A stretch of DNA of 64,000 nucleotides from Vibrio hepatarius (GTDB lineage Bacteria > Pseudomonadota > Gammaproteobacteria > Enterobacterales > Vibrionaceae), in contig NZ_LHPI01000008.1 of assembly GCF_001274785.1 (NCBI RefSeq), positions 1 through 64,000 of the forward strand. The letters run 5' to 3'. The notes beneath the pieces were generated by a model. The model saw only the letters and a program-made list of their open reading frames with translations, had not been told where the DNA came from and searched no databases. Position 1 is the first letter of the stretch. The number at the start of each line of letters is the position of its first letter. Of this stretch, positions 45,599 through 57,047 are shown in pieces. Position numbers and translations under genes: made by a program.

Positions 45599-48010
45599 TT
45601 AGAAGGTTCTTCCGATGGTGAAAGTGAAGAATTCTTCATCATCACCTTCGTATTTTTCGATTGGTTTCGCTACCGAGAACACCAATGGTCCCATAGGAGA
45701 CATCCATTGCAGCGCTGCACCGTAAGATGCGCGGTAGTTTGTCGGATCCGAGTAATCATCGTAGTAACGTTGGCCGTCGTAGGCTGAGTCATAATCAAAC
45801 TCGGTATCCCAAACACTCGCCGCATCGATAAACACACTGGTACGGATTTGGCTGCGCGCTTCGTCAGAAGCAAATGGTGTTGGAACAATCAGTTCCATAC
45901 TTGCCAACGCCACGGCGTTACCACCAACCGAGTCATCCGTTGCGTTCACACACGAATCGGTAGAACACAAAATCGGGTTACTGTTAACTGTGTATACTGC
46001 TTTTGGACCCGCACTGTTCGAGCGGAAACCACGTAAGGTAGTAAAACCACCTGCGTAATAGTTTTCATAGAATGGGAACAAGTTGTCGTTACCATCCGTT
46101 TGGCCATAACCATTACCGTAACCTAAACGACCACGCATCAATAGCGTAAATTCATGTTTCTTGGTTAGCGGAATGTACTGACGTACGTCGTATTGCACTT
46201 TAAAGTACTGCGCGTCTGAACCCGGTACCGTCGCTTTCGCAAAAGCACGTTGGTAGTTACCCGCCGTTGGGAAATAACCACGGTTCAAGTTGTTACGCGT
46301 CCAAGCGACGTTAACGTCAAAATCGTTGGTGATGATATCGCCGTCTGCTTGGTCGATACTTTGGGCAAATAACTGCGCCTGATCGTAAGTCGGTACATTA
46401 CCGATCTTGTTGTGGGTATAGCCAACACCAAACTCAAAACGGTTCAGTTCATCAAACGGGAAACCCCAAGTTAAACTGGTGCCGTAACTTTCGTTGGTAT
46501 AGTCAACGATGCCCGCTTCTTTAGCTTCAAACTGGTTGTAGAAAACTTTACCGCCCAAGCTGACACCATCAAGGTTCCAGTATGGGTCGCGGTAGTCCAA
46601 GCTAACGTTTTTCTGGTAGTCGTTCATCATCGCGCTGACACCAACGCGGTTACCCGTACCCAAGAAGTTATCTTGTTGCAGACCGACCTGGAAGCTCACA
46701 CCTGACTCAGTACCATAACCGATACCAAAGTTAATGCTGCCTGAGTTTGCTTCTTTAACGCTGTAAACCAGATCGACTTGGTCTTCACTGCCTGGAACAC
46801 GCACAGTTTGCACGTCAACCGTTTCAAAGAAACCTAAGCGGTTAAGACGGTTTTTGCCTGTTTCAATCGACTTAGAGTTCAGCCAACTGCCTTCCATTTG
46901 ACGCATTTCACGACGCAACACTTCATCTTTGGTCGCGTTGTTGCCGACAAAGCGGATATCACGCACGTAAATTCGCTTACCAGACTCAACGTTAACCACC
47001 AGTGAGACTTCTTGAGTTTCATCGTCAAACTCTGAAATGGTACGGACTTGCGGGTACGCGTAACCTGCTTCACCTAGTTGTCGCTTAACGTTTTCTTCTA
47101 GGCTTGTTACCGCAGAGCCGTTATACAGCTCACCCATTTCAAAGGTAACCAGTTTCTCAAACTCTTCTTCTCCAGACGGAAGGTCACCGCGGAACTTCAC
47201 ATCCTTAACGGTGTAAGGCTTGCCTTCGTCTAATACTAAGGATACGTATACGCCCTTTTTGTCAGGAGAAATTGAGACTTGAGTAGAATCTATCTTAAAT
47301 TTCAGATAACCACGGTCGAGGTAGTAGGATTTCAGTGCTTCCAAATCCCCTGCCAATACCTGCTTCTGGTACTTATCATCTGCAAGGAAGTTCCACCATG
47401 AGACATCAACGTTAAGCTCAAAACGGCTCAAAAGTTCGTCATCGGTAAAGACTTCGTTACCGATAAAGTTGATTTGTTGAATCTTGGCAGAAACGCCTTC
47501 AGAGAAGACAAACTTAAGGTCAGCACGGTTTCGTGGTAGTGGTGTCACTACCGCTTTTACGTTCGCGTTGTATTTACCAACACTGTAGTAAAAGTCTTCC
47601 AAACCTTTTTCGATGTTTGCCAACGTAGTGCGATCGAGCGCTTCGCCCACACGAACATCTGACGCTTCTAAATTTTGCGTTAACTGCTCTTCTTTGATCG
47701 CTTTGTTGCCAGAGAAAGAAATACTGGAAATCGTTGGACGTTCTTTAACTTGAACGACAAGTACATCACCTTCGCGCAGTACTTTGATATCTTCAAAGTT
47801 ACCCGACGCATACAGCGCTCGGATGATCTGTGAAACATCTTGATTGCCAATCGAGTCACCGATACGTACTGGCATATTCAATAATGCCGCACCTAACGTA
47901 ACACGTTGTAAACCTTCTACCTGAATATCCTGAACAACAAAGTTCTCAGCACCATTTGCGCTTACACTAGTTGCTAGCAACGTGGCAAACAGAATCTTTT
48001 TCATCGCCAT
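45599..48010 (-). CDS. bamA: Outer-membrane protein assembly factor BamA
   Basis: The central subunit of the BAM complex that inserts beta-barrel proteins in the outer membrane. 803 aa. The signal peptide is cleaved near ANGAENF. Five POTRA repeats span about residues 23-420, each with the alternating pattern ending in LKFVF- or [12 protein letters not shown] strands. A 16-strand barrel follows, including the lid-lock motif LRGFRSNS near 660 and a C-terminal Phe (ITFT-type FTFTIGRTF). It lies between rseP and skp, the standard order. Confidence 0.97.
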   Translation of the reverse strand: MAMKKILFATLLATSVSANGAENFVVQDIQVEGLQRVTLGAALLNMPVRIGDSIGNQDVSQIIRALYASGNFEDIKVLREGDVLVVQVKERPTISSISFSGNKAIKEEQLTQNLEASDVRVGEALDRTTLANIEKGLEDFYYSVGKYNANVKAVVTPLPRNRADLKFVFSEGVSAKIQQINFIGNEVFTDDELLSRFELNVDVSWWNFLADDKYQKQVLAGDLEALKSYYLDRGYLKFKIDSTQVSISPDKKGVYVSLVLDEGKPYTVKDVKFRGDLPSGEEEFEKLVTFEMGELYNGSAVTSLEENVKRQLGEAGYAYPQVRTISEFDDETQEVSLVVNVESGKRIYVRDIRFVGNNATKDEVLRREMRQMEGSWLNSKSIETGKNRLNRLGFFETVDVQTVRVPGSEDQVDLVYSVKEANSGSINFGIGYGTESGVSFQVGLQQDNFLGTGNRVGVSAMMNDYQKNVSLDYRDPYWNLDGVSLGGKVFYNQFEAKEAGIVDYTNESYGTSLTWGFPFDELNRFEFGVGYTHNKIGNVPTYDQAQLFAQSIDQADGDIITNDFDVNVAWTRNNLNRGYFPTAGNYQRAFAKATVPGSDAQYFKVQYDVRQYIPLTKKHEFTLLMRGRLGYGNGYGQTDGNDNLFPFYENYYAGGFTTLRGFRSNSAGPKAVYTVNSNPILCSTDSCVNATDDSVGGNAVALASMELIVPTPFASDEARSQIRTSVFIDAASVWDTEFDYDSAYDGQRYYDDYSDPTNYRASYGAALQWMSPMGPLVFSVAKPIEKYEGDDEEFFTFTIGRTF

Positions 48011-48049
48011 ATGTGTTTTAGTTATTCCTTACTACAACCTTTGCCTCGT

Positions 48050-49408
48050 TTAAAGACGAGCAAAATCATTGAAAATCGCCACTGCCATAAGAGAGAAGAT
48101 AATTGCCCCGCCGATGCGGTATCCCATTTCCTGGACTTTTTCAGGAACAGGACGTCTGATTACAGCCTCAATAGCAAAAAACAATAAATGTCCGCCATCC
48201 AACATCGGTAACGGTACAAGGTTAATGATCCCTAAGTTAACACTAATCAGCGCTAGAAAGCCGAGGAAATATACCAGTCCGTAGTCGGCGGTGGTTCCTG
48301 CTCCTTTCGCGATTGAGATTGGTCCGCTCAGGTTGTTTAATCCTACATCGCCAACAATCAGCTTTTTCAACATACTGATGGTTAGCCCAATCACTTGTCC
48401 GGTTTTTTCAATCGCTTTGCCGACTGACTCTACAGCGCCAAACTGTAAGTCAAAACGGTAGCTTTCAGGCCACTCTGCTACTTCTGGAGCGATGCCTGCA
48501 AAACCAATTTCACCTTTACCCTTAACCTCACGACTGTCAGGAATAATGGTGATGTCGAGACGTTCAGCCTCACGTAAAATTTCTAACTGCAACGATTTAT
48601 TGGGGTGTTGCTGGATCGAGTCGACAACTTGTTGCCAGCCAGTGATGGCTTGTCCGTTAATTGCGACTATCGTATCCCCTACTTGCAAACCAGCACGCGC
48701 TCCCGCACTGTCTTGCGAGATGTTCACTAGCTTGGTTGAGATTTCTGGTGTGAATGGCACAAATCCAAGCGCTGACATAGCAGACTGCTGCTCGGGGTCA
48801 AAGTTCCAATCCGTTAAGTCAAATGTGAGGGTTTGCTCAACTCCAACGCCATCTGCAGGGGCGACCGTCATGGTTAGACGATCATCGCCGATATGAGAAA
48901 TCAGCCCCATATTGACCGATTCCCAGTCTGCGGTTTTGACGCCAGAAATAGACTTAAGTTCCATCCCTTGTTCTAACCCTGCATCCGCAGCAATAGAATA
49001 AGGGGTAATTGGACCAACGACAGGTTTTACCGCTGGTACGCCGATGATAAAAACTAACCAGTAAGCAACGATGGCGAACAAGAAGTTAAACGCTGGGCCT
49101 GCGGCCACAATCGCGCTACGCTTCCATAATGGCTTTTTATCGAAGGCAAACTGCTGTTCAGACTCCGGCACATCATCTACGCGCCCGTCCAACATTTTGA
49201 CGTAACCACCTAACGGAATCACCGCCAGGCTGTATTCTGTACCGTCTTTACCGACTTTGCTCCAGATGGATTTACCAAAACCGATAGAAAACTTTTCTAC
49301 TTTGACACCACAACGACGCGCCACCCAAAAGTGGCCAAACTCATGAACGGCGACCAGAATACCTAATGCGATAATGAAAGAAACAAAGTTCCACAAGATA
49401 CCTGTCAT
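48050..49408 (-). CDS. rseP: Site-2 protease RseP
   Basis: An inner-membrane zinc protease that cuts RseA to release sigma-E in the envelope stress response, and clears signal peptides. 452 aa. The active-site HEFGH (His22, Glu23, His26) sits in the first transmembrane helix; two PDZ domains (second one with [17 protein letters not shown]) follow, then [16 protein letters not shown] with the third zinc ligand. It overlaps ispC by 4 bases and precedes bamA, whose products it monitors. Confidence 0.97.
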   Translation of the reverse strand: MTGILWNFVSFIIALGILVAVHEFGHFWVARRCGVKVEKFSIGFGKSIWSKVGKDGTEYSLAVIPLGGYVKMLDGRVDDVPESEQQFAFDKKPLWKRSAIVAAGPAFNFLFAIVAYWLVFIIGVPAVKPVVGPITPYSIAADAGLEQGMELKSISGVKTADWESVNMGLISHIGDDRLTMTVAPADGVGVEQTLTFDLTDWNFDPEQQSAMSALGFVPFTPEISTKLVNISQDSAGARAGLQVGDTIVAINGQAITGWQQVVDSIQQHPNKSLQLEILREAERLDITIIPDSREVKGKGEIGFAGIAPEVAEWPESYRFDLQFGAVESVGKAIEKTGQVIGLTISMLKKLIVGDVGLNNLSGPISIAKGAGTTADYGLVYFLGFLALISVNLGIINLVPLPMLDGGHLLFFAIEAVIRRPVPEKVQEMGYRIGGAIIFSLMAVAIFNDFARL

Positions 49409-50613
49409 AACTTACGCTCACTCACTATCTCGGTAGCTAATACCCTTGCCATTCTATCTAGCTCGAGAATGCTTTCCAAGTCGCTACAGTGCGCGCGAGT
49501 CGAGCCAGCACACACTTTCGACAGAACCGCTTCATTGACAACCGCGATATCGGTGAAAGAGAGTGCTCGGTCTAAGAATGCAGCGACTGCTACCTCGTTA
49601 GCCGCATTCAACGCGGTCGTTGCGTGTTGCCCTTCGTAACAAGCATCAATGGCTAATTTCAAGCAAGGATAACGGTTAAAGTCTGGAGCAAGGAAGGTCA
49701 GTTCTCCGACTTGTGTAAAGTCGAGCGGCGCCACACCAGCCGAAACTCGATTTGGATAAGACAGCGTCAATGCAATCGGCGTCGCCATATCCGGCTCACC
49801 CATTTGCGCCAGCACGGAACCATCTTGGTACTGCACCATGGAGTGAATCACCGACTGCGGGTGGATAACCACTTTCAGCTGCTCGCGAGAGGTATTAAAC
49901 AACCATTTAGCTTCGATGTATTCTAAGCCTTTGTTCATCATGGTTGCGGAATCGACTGAGATTTTTGGTCCCATTGACCAGTTTGGATGCGCGATCGCCT
50001 GCTCAGGAGTTACGCTACTAAGCGTATCGATATCACAGTAACGGAAAGGGCCACCTGAACCGGTCAAAAGAATATGTTGAATGCCTTCTTGCCCGAGGTC
50101 ACAGCGACCGAGGTTAGTCTGAATCTGGCTTGGTAAGCATTGGAAAATCGCATTGTGTTCACTATCGACAGGCATTAGCTCGGCGCCCGAGTGCTTGACC
50201 GCATCGATAAACAGTTGCCCAGACATCACAAGCGCTTCTTTGTTGGCCAATAAAACGCGTTTACCCACTTTGACCGCCGCCATCGTCGGTAACAAGCCTG
50301 CCGCACCGACAATCGCTGCCATGACGGTGTCCACCTCATCCATCGCAGAGACTTGGCACATAGCGTCCACACCTGCCAGCACTTCGGTATTCACTTTCAG
50401 CTCTGACAGTTGGTGTTTTAGCTGTAGCGCCGCATCGTCACACGCCATGACTGCGTATTTTGGCTGCCACTTCTGACACAGTTGACGCATTTTTTCGACG
50501 TTGCTTCCTGCTGCCAACGCAACCACAGAAAACTGCTCAGGATTTTGTTCGATAACTTTAAATGTACTCGCACCGATAGAGCCAGTAGCACCAAGAATTG
50601 TTAACTTACGCAT
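49405..50613 (-). CDS. ispC: 1-deoxy-D-xylulose 5-phosphate reductoisomerase
   Basis: The second, committed step of the MEP isoprenoid pathway. 402 aa. The NADPH site [10 protein letters not shown] is at the N-terminus; metal- and substrate-binding blocks [11 protein letters not shown] and [17 protein letters not shown] follow, then a flexible loop region ([11 protein letters not shown]). Also called dxr. Confidence 0.98.
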   Translation of the reverse strand: MRKLTILGATGSIGASTFKVIEQNPEQFSVVALAAGSNVEKMRQLCQKWQPKYAVMACDDAALQLKHQLSELKVNTEVLAGVDAMCQVSAMDEVDTVMAAIVGAAGLLPTMAAVKVGKRVLLANKEALVMSGQLFIDAVKHSGAELMPVDSEHNAIFQCLPSQIQTNLGRCDLGQEGIQHILLTGSGGPFRYCDIDTLSSVTPEQAIAHPNWSMGPKISVDSATMMNKGLEYIEAKWLFNTSREQLKVVIHPQSVIHSMVQYQDGSVLAQMGEPDMATPIALTLSYPNRVSAGVAPLDFTQVGELTFLAPDFNRYPCLKLAIDACYEGQHATTALNAANEVAVAAFLDRALSFTDIAVVNEAVLSKVCAGSTRAHCSDLESILELDRMARVLATEIVSERKL

Positions 50614-50654
50614 AGCAAGAAACCGATAAGTGGTTGAGGCAAGCCGAAGCTCGC

Positions 50655-51497
50655 CTACAGAATGAAGTAAAGAAATGCAAAAACGGGGAATGCTGCAGTC
50701 AGGCTGTCGATACGGTCAAGAACGCCACCGTGACCTGGAATGATGTTACTGCTGTCTTTGATACCAGAAACTCGTTTGAACATACTCTCAACTAGATCAC
50801 CCAGCACTGAAATAACTACGGTGATCAATGTAATCACTATCATTACCTGCGGGCTTGAAAACTCGATATCAAACCAAGTTGATGCGCCCCACCCGACCAA
50901 AATTGCGGTAATGATCCCGCCAACTAGTCCTTCAATGGTTTTATTTGGGCTAACATTTGGCGCCATTTTGCGCTTACCCATGCTCTTACCCGCGAAATAA
51001 GCACCACTGTCAGCAGCCCAAACAATTAAGCAGACGTACAGTACTAGTTTAGCACCATGGTAAGGTTCAGTTTCGATACCTTCAGCACGTAATAACAGCA
51101 CACTCCAGAAAAACGGTAGTAGCGTCAGCACACCGAATGCGTGACGAAGAAGTGTTGAGTGCTGCCATAAAGATGAAGATTTAGGGTAAGTGATCGCCAA
51201 CGCACTGGCCGATACCCACCAAACACAGCCTATCGCCAAGATTAGGTAATGAGGCTCTAGAACTAAGTTAAGACTGCCCGAATCGAACGGGATAAATGCG
51301 AGGCTTAACGCACTGACCGCTAACGCGGGGATCAATGCTAGCGCACGAGATTTTGACTCAACAAACTGAGTCCACTCCCAATAACCAATCAACATAATCG
51401 CAGCAACGGCGACGACAAACATCGGTAATGAGAGCTCAAAAATTCCTAAGATCACTAATGGCGCAAGGATGAGTGCTGTTATTATTCTTTGTTTCAA
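50655..51497 (-). CDS. cdsA: Phosphatidate cytidylyltransferase
   Basis: Makes CDP-diacylglycerol from CTP and phosphatidate for all phospholipids; an integral membrane protein of 280 aa with about eight helices. The CDS signature is near the end: [12 protein letters not shown], then [19 protein letters not shown] and [12 protein letters not shown]. The start is a TTG preceded by AAGGATC; no in-frame ATG is nearer. It follows uppS by 11 bases. Confidence 0.96.
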   Translation of the reverse strand: MKQRIITALILAPLVILGIFELSLPMFVVAVAAIMLIGYWEWTQFVESKSRALALIPALAVSALSLAFIPFDSGSLNLVLEPHYLILAIGCVWWVSASALAITYPKSSSLWQHSTLLRHAFGVLTLLPFFWSVLLLRAEGIETEPYHGAKLVLYVCLIVWAADSGAYFAGKSMGKRKMAPNVSPNKTIEGLVGGIITAILVGWGASTWFDIEFSSPQVMIVITLITVVISVLGDLVESMFKRVSGIKDSSNIIPGHGGVLDRIDSLTAAFPVFAFLYFIL

Positions 51498-51508
51498 ACT
51501 TGGATCCT

Positions 51509-52264
51509 TTATTCGCTTTCCATCAATGCCTTGATTTGTTCACCGGTGCAGCCAAAACGCCTTTCACGGTTAACAAACCAAGTCACTGCTTCAATTAAGC
51601 TGTTTTCATCGAACTCAGGCCAGTAAATTGGCGTAAAGTAGAGCTCTGCATAAGCCATCTGCCACAACATAAAGTTGCTGATACGGCACTCGCCACTGGT
51701 ACGAATCATCAGATCCACTTCAGGCAAGTCCGACATGGTCAAATGCTGGGTAATCAATTCTTCAGTAATTTCGCTGGCCTGCAGCTCTCCTGCGGCCACT
51801 TTCGCTGCGAGTGCTTTGGTCGCCTCGGTAATATCCCACTTGCCACCATAGTTAGCAGCAATGTTGACAACCATACCTGTGTTATTTTCGGTTAGGGCTT
51901 CAGCTTGAGCTATCTTACTACGCAACCTGTCATTGAAACGTGCCGTATCACCGATAACACGCAGACGTAAATTGTTTTTGTGCAGCTTCTTCACCTCAGT
52001 GGTTAACACCGTAATGAAGAGTTCCATCAATACACCCACTTCTTCTTCTGGACGACGCCAGTTCTCACTGCTGAAAGCAAACAGAGTGATCGCTTTGATG
52101 CCAAGCTTAGCAGAGGCAGAAATTGTCTTTCTTACTGCTGCAACACCATTTTTATGGCCAAAAACGCGTGGTTTTCCCTGAGCTTTTGCCCAGCGGCCGT
52201 TGCCGTCCATAATTATCGCGATGTGCTGAGGAAGTTGTTCTGGTGAGAGTTGTGGATTTTGCAT
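51509..52264 (-). CDS. uppS: Undecaprenyl pyrophosphate synthase
   Basis: A cis-prenyltransferase that builds the C55 carrier lipid for peptidoglycan and LPS. 251 aa. Motifs: [13 protein letters not shown] with catalytic Asp near residue 20, [23 protein letters not shown] and [17 protein letters not shown]. It sits between frr and cdsA. Confidence 0.97.
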   Translation of the reverse strand: MQNPQLSPEQLPQHIAIIMDGNGRWAKAQGKPRVFGHKNGVAAVRKTISASAKLGIKAITLFAFSSENWRRPEEEVGVLMELFITVLTTEVKKLHKNNLRLRVIGDTARFNDRLRSKIAQAEALTENNTGMVVNIAANYGGKWDITEATKALAAKVAAGELQASEITEELITQHLTMSDLPEVDLMIRTSGECRISNFMLWQMAYAELYFTPIYWPEFDENSLIEAVTWFVNRERRFGCTGEQIKALMESE

Positions 52265-52306
52265 AAAGAGGTAGGTAGATTGTCAGCAAAGGTCAGAGAG
52301 TAGCAT

Positions 52307-52339
52307 AAAAAAACGCTGTGCTGCGAGCACAGCGTCTTT
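52307..52339 (-). terminator. Intrinsic terminator of frr
   Basis: GACGCTGTGC-TCGCA-GCACAGCGT followed by TTTTTTT on the minus strand. A 9-bp GC-rich stem, 23 bases after frr and before uppS. Confidence 0.88.
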
Positions 52340-52361
52340 AATAAGCCGAGTTTATGAATAA

Positions 52362-52919
52362 TTATACTTCCATCAACTCTTTTTCTTTCGCCGCAAGCAC
52401 TTCGTCGACTTTTTTCACTGCAGCATCTGTCAGTTTTTGAATCTCGTCTTGAGCTTTACGATCTTCGTCTTCAGAGATTTCTTTGTCTTTTAGCAGCGCT
52501 TTCAGGTCGTTGTTAGCGTCACGACGGATGTTACGGATAGCAACACGGCCACCTTCAGCTTCACCACGTACGATCTTAACAAGGTCTTTACGACGCTCTT
52601 CTGTTAGCGGTGGAAGTGGTACACGAATGATAGTACCCGCAGACATTGGGTTTAGACCTAGGTCAGACATCATGATCGCTTTTTCAACTTTTTGCGTTAG
52701 CTCTTTGTCGAAAACAGTGATTGCTAGAGTACGAGCGTCTTCTGCAACTACGTTTGCCACTTGGTTAAGAGGCGTTGCTGCACCGTAGTACTCTACTGAA
52801 ATACCAGATAGTAGACTTGGGTGTGCACGACCTGTGCGGATTTTAGACAGGTTGTTTTTTAGTGCATCGACGCTTTTGTCCATACGCTCTTGAGCGTCTT
52901 TTTTGATTTCGTTAATCAC
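52362..52919 (-). CDS. frr: Ribosome recycling factor
   Basis: Splits post-termination ribosomes together with EF-G. 185 aa, the universal length, with the three-helix-bundle patterns [20 protein letters not shown] and the C-terminal helix. It starts with GTG (AAGGTGATATT upstream), as frr does in E. coli. Confidence 0.98.
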   Translation of the reverse strand: MINEIKKDAQERMDKSVDALKNNLSKIRTGRAHPSLLSGISVEYYGAATPLNQVANVVAEDARTLAITVFDKELTQKVEKAIMMSDLGLNPMSAGTIIRVPLPPLTEERRKDLVKIVRGEAEGGRVAIRNIRRDANNDLKALLKDKEISEDEDRKAQDEIQKLTDAAVKKVDEVLAAKEKELMEV

Positions 52920-52985
52920 AATATCACCTTAATTATGTAATTCTTCTAGAAGAAAGCCTAAACAGGATTCTTCAAAAGGCAATAC

Positions 52986-53015
52986 CGCAGCAAGGATATT
53001 CATTTGCTGCGGTTG
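52986..53015 (-). terminator. Hairpin between pyrH and frr, weak terminator
   Basis: ACCGCAGCAA pairs perfectly with TTGCTGCGGT around a 10-base loop. Only a broken T-run (TATTGCCTTTTG) follows on the minus strand. Confidence 0.5.
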
Positions 53016-53022
53016 AATTCTA

Positions 53023-53754
53023 TTATTCAGCAGTGCTAATTAGCGTGCCTTCTGCTTCACCCATAACCACGCGGCGTAGTGCGCCTGGTTTGTTCATGTT
53101 AAATACGCGGATTGGCATTTTGTGGTCACGTGCCAGTGTAAATGCTGCCAAATCCATCACTTTTAGCTCTTTATCAAGAACTTCAGCGAAAGTCAGCTTA
53201 TCATACAGCTCTGCGTCTGGGTTTGCTACTGGGTCTGCCGTAAATACGCCATCTACTTTAGTGGCTTTAAGAACGACGTCTGCTTCGATTTCGATACCGC
53301 GTAGACACGCAGCTGAATCCGTCGTGAAGAATGGGTTACCCGTACCCGCAGAGAAGATCACTACACGGCCTTGGCGAAGTTCGCGGATTGCGTCTGCCCA
53401 ATTGTAATCGTCACACACACCTTTTAGAGGAATTGCAGACATTACACGAGCGTTTACGTATGCACGGTGCAGAGCGTCACGCATTGCAAGACCGTTCATC
53501 ACTGTAGCCAACATACCCATGTGGTCACCAACTACACGGTTCATACCAGCTTCAGCCAGACCAGCACCGCGGAACAGGTTACCACCACCGATAACTACAC
53601 CAACCTGAACGCCTAGTTCAACCAGCTCTTTCACTTCTTGTGCCATGCGATCAAGGATCGCTGGATCGATGCCAAAACCGTCTTCGCCTTGAAGCGCTTC
53701 ACCACTCAATTTTAACAGAATACGTTGATATGCAGGTTTAGGGTTTGTAGTCAT
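53023..53754 (-). CDS. pyrH: Uridylate kinase
   Basis: UMP to UDP, an amino-acid-kinase-fold hexamer regulated by GTP and UTP. 243 aa from the ATG at 53754 ([20 protein letters not shown]); the frame is open upstream to 53823 without support. [30 protein letters not shown] and [13 protein letters not shown] are typical. Confidence 0.97.
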   Translation of the reverse strand: MTTNPKPAYQRILLKLSGEALQGEDGFGIDPAILDRMAQEVKELVELGVQVGVVIGGGNLFRGAGLAEAGMNRVVGDHMGMLATVMNGLAMRDALHRAYVNARVMSAIPLKGVCDDYNWADAIRELRQGRVVIFSAGTGNPFFTTDSAACLRGIEIEADVVLKATKVDGVFTADPVANPDAELYDKLTFAEVLDKELKVMDLAAFTLARDHKMPIRVFNMNKPGALRRVVMGEAEGTLISTAE

Positions 53755-53855
53755 GGACTTTACCTTCCAAAAGAGAGTTTTTTGATTAACAGTCATGAAT
53801 AAACACAGAAAAGCTGTATGCATTCATCACGGTTAATCGATTACTTGTTAGTCGT

Positions 53856-53884
53856 AAAAAGACCGCAGCCTGAGCTACGGTCTA
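53856..53884 (-). terminator. Intrinsic terminator of tsf
   Basis: AGACCGTAGC-TCAG-GCTGCGGTCT (one G-T pair) followed by TTTTTACG on the minus strand, 23 bases after tsf. Confidence 0.85.
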
Positions 53885-53907
53885 ATACTTACACAAGTCT
53901 CTAAGGA

Positions 53908-54753
53908 TTAACCTTTCTGAGCTAGTGCTACTTCTTCAGCGAAGCTCATTTCTGCGCCTTTCTCGATACCTTCACCAACTTCTAGGCGAACGAACGTAGA
54001 AACAGAAGCGCCTTTTTCTTTCAGCATTTCACCTACAGTTTTCTTAGGTTCCATGATGAACGCTTGACCAGTTAGAGAGATTTCGCCAGTGAATTTCTTC
54101 ATGCGGCCAACAACCATCTTCTCTGCGATCTCAGCAGGCTTGCCTTCGTTCATAGCGATTTCAACTTGAACTTCTTTCTCTTTAGCAACTACGTCTGCTG
54201 GTACGTCTTCTGGGTTTACGTACTCTGGACGAGAAGCAGCTACGTGCATAGCAACGTGCTTAAGAGTTTCAGCGTCGCCTTCACCAGCAACAACTACACC
54301 GATTTTCTCACCGTGACGGTAAGAAGCGATTGCAGCGCCTTCAACGTACTGTACGCGACGGATGTTGATGTTTTCGCCGATCTTAGCAACTAGAGCAACA
54401 CGCTCTTCTTCGAATTTAGCTACTAGTTCTTCAACAGCAACTTTAGATGCAAGTGCTTCTTCAGCTACTTTCTCAGCGAAAGCTGTGAAGTTAGCGTCTT
54501 TAGCAACGAAGTCAGTTTGGCAGTTAACTTCAAGAAGAACAGCAACGCCGTTTTCTTCTTTGATGATGATTGCGCCTTCAGCTGCAACGTTACCAGCTTT
54601 CTTAGCTGCTTTCGCTGCGCCTGATTTACGCATGTTTTCAATTGCTAGTTCGATATCAGCGTTTGCTTCTACAAGCGCTTTCTTACATTCCATCATGCCA
54701 GCGCCAGTGCGCTCGCGAAGTTCTTTAACTAGAGCAGCAGTTACAGTTGCCAT
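53908..54753 (-). CDS. tsf: Translation elongation factor Ts
   Basis: Nucleotide exchange factor for EF-Tu. 281 aa. The EF-Ts signature [18 protein letters not shown] is at the start, followed by [11 protein letters not shown] and the dimerisation domain. It lies downstream of rpsB in the standard rpsB-tsf operon, with an attenuator-like hairpin between. Confidence 0.98.
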   Translation of the reverse strand: MATVTAALVKELRERTGAGMMECKKALVEANADIELAIENMRKSGAAKAAKKAGNVAAEGAIIIKEENGVAVLLEVNCQTDFVAKDANFTAFAEKVAEEALASKVAVEELVAKFEEERVALVAKIGENINIRRVQYVEGAAIASYRHGEKIGVVVAGEGDAETLKHVAMHVAASRPEYVNPEDVPADVVAKEKEVQVEIAMNEGKPAEIAEKMVVGRMKKFTGEISLTGQAFIMEPKKTVGEMLKEKGASVSTFVRLEVGEGIEKGAEMSFAEEVALAQKG

Positions 54754-54784
54754 TCTCTATTCCTCGTTTGATTCGAATAAGGTA

Positions 54785-54813
54785 AAAAACAGGGGCCTAC
54801 ATTGTCGGCCCCC
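54785..54813 (-). terminator. Attenuator-like hairpin between rpsB and tsf
   Basis: GGGGGCC and GGCCCCT form a GC-rich stem around a 9-base loop followed by GTTTTTT on the minus strand. Partial termination between rpsB and tsf would give more S2 than EF-Ts mRNA. Confidence 0.7.
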
Positions 54814-54883
54814 GATGCTAACTATAACTTAGTCTATGCTACAACAAGGTTTCACATAAACTAAGTGTGACACAGAGCCGCTA

Positions 54884-55612
54884 TTATTCAGCTTCTACGA
54901 AACCGTCTTTTTCAGCAACTACTGCAACGTCTTTGTTGCGACCTTCAGTTACTGCAGATGCAGCAGCGTTTAGGTATAGTTGAACTGCGCGGATCGCGTC
55001 GTCGTTACCTGGGATGATGTAGTCAACGCCGTCTGGGTTAGAGTTAGTATCTACCACAGCGTATACTGGAATACCTAGGTTGTTAGCTTCTTTAATCGCA
55101 ATGTGTTCGTGATCAGCGTCGATTACGAATAGAGCGTCTGGTAGGCCGCCCATATCTTTGATACCACCAAGAGATTTCTCTAGCTTCTCCATTTCGCGAG
55201 TACGCATTAGAGCTTCTTTCTTAGTTAGTTTGTCAAAAGTACCGTCTTGAGCTTGAGCTTCAAGATCTTTTAGACGCTTGATTGACTGACGAACAGTTTT
55301 GTAGTTTGTAAGCATACCGCCTAACCAGCGGTTGTTTACGTAGAACTGGTTGCTTGCGATTGCAGCTTCTTTAACAGCTTCAGATGCAGCGCGCTTAGTA
55401 CCTACGAATAGAACTTTACCTTTCTTCTCGCCAACTTTAGCTAGTTCAGCTAGAGCTTCGTTGAACATTGGTACAGTTTTTTCTAGGTTGATGATGTGAA
55501 CGCGGTTACGAGCACCAAAGATGAATGGCTTCATTTTTGGGTTCCAGTAACGAGTTTGGTGACCGAAGTGAACACCAGCTTTCAGCATATCGCGCATTGA
55601 TACAGTTGCCAT
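54884..55612 (-). CDS. rpsB: 30S ribosomal protein S2
   Basis: 242 aa from the ATG at 55612 ([19 protein letters not shown]), the conserved start; the frame is open a little further upstream through the leader. Family blocks: [55 protein letters not shown] and [15 protein letters not shown]2 represses its own operon by binding the leader described separately. Confidence 0.98.
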   Translation of the reverse strand: MATVSMRDMLKAGVHFGHQTRYWNPKMKPFIFGARNRVHIINLEKTVPMFNEALAELAKVGEKKGKVLFVGTKRAASEAVKEAAIASNQFYVNNRWLGGMLTNYKTVRQSIKRLKDLEAQAQDGTFDKLTKKEALMRTREMEKLEKSLGGIKDMGGLPDALFVIDADHEHIAIKEANNLGIPVYAVVDTNSNPDGVDYIIPGNDDAIRAVQLYLNAAASAVTEGRNKDVAVVAEKDGFVEAE

Positions 55613-55623
55613 TTTAAAATCCT

Positions 55624-55687
55624 CTATGGGGTTAGGCCTCCACATCCCCCATAATTCCGACTGAGCTTCTGCTCAGCACCCCGGAAC
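55624..55687 (-). ncRNA. rpsB leader, S2 autoregulatory element (t44/tff type)
   Basis: Two hairpins directly before the rpsB start. Hairpin I closes with TTCCG/CGGAA and contains GCTGAGC-AGAA-GCTCAG. Hairpin II pairs TATGGGG with CCCCATA around GATGTGGAGGCCTAA, which leaves the Shine-Dalgarno (GAGG) just downstream. This matches what I know of the E. coli rpsB 5' UTR, described as t44/tff RNA, where S2 binds to repress rpsB-tsf translation. Confidence 0.82.
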
Positions 55688-55792
55688 ATGTGACGGAATG
55701 TGTGTGATTTAAAGATATAAGTTTAGTTGGAAGTAAACAGCTTCGCCGCTTAGCTTATGCTGACGGAGAGAACGGTGCACATTCCGGCGCGC

Positions 55793-55798
55793 TTTATA
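55793..55798 (-). promoter_or_regulatory. Probable -10 of the rpsB promoter
   Basis: The minus strand reads GGTATAAAGCGCGCC: a TATAAA hexamer with a GC-rich discriminator, as in stringently controlled ribosomal promoters. The resulting leader would be about 170 bases. I see no good -35. Confidence 0.45.
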
Positions 55799-55824
55799 CC
55801 ATATTTCCCTAGTATCTGGCTAGT

Positions 55825-55893
55825 AAAAAAACAGACGGGCGTCATGGAGAAAACGCTAAATCGCCAGCCATCCATTATAATATCTACCCGTCT
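55825..55893 (-). ncRNA. Structured element with terminator-like end, candidate small RNA
   Basis: On the minus strand AGACGGG and CCCGTCT close a stem, with an inner ATGGA/TCCAT pair, and the right arm runs into GTTTTTTT. A TATAAT lies inside the left part. No minus-strand gene precedes it, so the terminator belongs either to an unannotated small transcript or to antisense transcription from map. Purely a structural observation. Confidence 0.35.
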
Positions 55894-55986
55894 CAATGAT
55901 GGTCACAATTACACATTCTGACATCTTCCTGTTAGAATGCGCCGAATCGCACGAAAAGGTGCAATTGAATAAAGTAGAGATAGCCG

Positions 55987-56865
55987 ATGTCAATCAAGAT
56001 AAAAACAGCTGAAGAAATCGAACGTATGCGCAAAGCGGGTGCTTTAGCCGCTGAAATTCTAGAGATGATTGAACCACATGTGAAAGAAGGTGTGACGACA
56101 GATGAGCTCAACCAAATCTGTCACGATTACGCTCTAGAGAGAGGTGCGTACTCTGCTCCGCTTGATTACCATGGTTTCCCTAAATCAATCTGTACTTCAA
56201 TCAACCATATCGTCTGCCACGGTATTCCTGCATCACAGGATGAAAAAGGTAGCAACGGTCAGGTGAAACCTGCAGTACTGAAAAGCGGCGATATCATCAA
56301 CATCGATATCACGGTTATCGTACCAAACGACGAAAATGCAGATCTGTCTGTCCGCCCAGAAGGTTACCACGGTGACACGTCGAAAATGTTCCTTGTTGGT
56401 GACGTAAGCCCAGCGGATAAGCGCCTATGTCTAGTGACTCAAGAAGCGCTTTACGTGGGTATGCGCAAAGTGAAACCAGGCGCAACTGTGGGTGATATCG
56501 GTACGGCAATCGAAAAATACATCAAAGAGAACAACAAAAAGAACCCTCGTAATAAGTTCTCAATCGTGAAGGACTTCTGTGGTCACGGTATCGGTAACGA
56601 GTTCCACGAAGAACCACAAGTAGTTCACTACAAGAACAACGACCGCCGCGTACTAAAAGAAGGCATGTGCTTTACTATCGAACCAATGATCAACGCAGGT
56701 AAATTCGGCGTGAGCGTAGACGCGGAAGACGACTGGACGGTTTACACAGGCGACGGTAAGAAATCGGCACAGTACGAACACACCATCGTTGTTACCGCTA
56801 CAGGTTGTGAAGTGCTGACACTGCGCAGTGACGACACCATCCCTCGCGTTATGAACAACGCTTAA
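55987..56865 (+). CDS. map: Methionine aminopeptidase type I
   Basis: Removes the initiator methionine from new proteins. 292 aa, longer than the 264 of E. coli because of internal insertions, as in other vibrios. Metal-binding residues lie in INIDITVI, GYHGDTSKMF, CGHGIGNEFHEEP, FTIEPMI and the closing QYEHTIVVT. It is divergent from rpsB. Confidence 0.96.
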   Translation: MSIKIKTAEEIERMRKAGALAAEILEMIEPHVKEGVTTDELNQICHDYALERGAYSAPLDYHGFPKSICTSINHIVCHGIPASQDEKGSNGQVKPAVLKSGDIINIDITVIVPNDENADLSVRPEGYHGDTSKMFLVGDVSPADKRLCLVTQEALYVGMRKVKPGATVGDIGTAIEKYIKENNKKNPRNKFSIVKDFCGHGIGNEFHEEPQVVHYKNNDRRVLKEGMCFTIEPMINAGKFGVSVDAEDDWTVYTGDGKKSAQYEHTIVVTATGCEVLTLRSDDTIPRVMNNA

Positions 56866-56875
56866 TAGATGTTTC

Positions 56876-56905
56876 GATATCCCTGCCTCGGCGGGGATAT
56901 TTTTT
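56876..56905 (+). terminator. Intrinsic terminator of map
   Basis: GATATCCC...GGGATAT with an inner GC/GC pair, followed by TTTTTT, about 10 bases after the stop codon. Confidence 0.88.
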
Positions 56906-57047
56906 ATCTATCCTCACGACTTTATCGCTATCTTGATTGACCATGTTTGTGCCTGCCTCGCTTATTGAGAAGCCAAATAGTTATTTTTCTTACAACCCTA
57001 TTTTGTTAGATTGAATCCAATCAGGATATTTTGCACGGACTCGCTAT

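Larger units (their letters stand above)
55613..55986. other. rpsB-map divergent intergenic region
   Basis: This 374-base region holds the S2 leader and a likely rpsB promoter on the minus strand, then an orphan terminator-like structure (55825-55893, minus strand), and presumably the map promoter near its right end. No coding frame is seen. Confidence 0.6.

Noticed and set aside
54362..54832. Plus-strand open frame of 156 codons opposite tsf
   Set aside because: Ala/Ser/Thr-rich shadow of EF-Ts codon use, without ribosome-binding site or motif.
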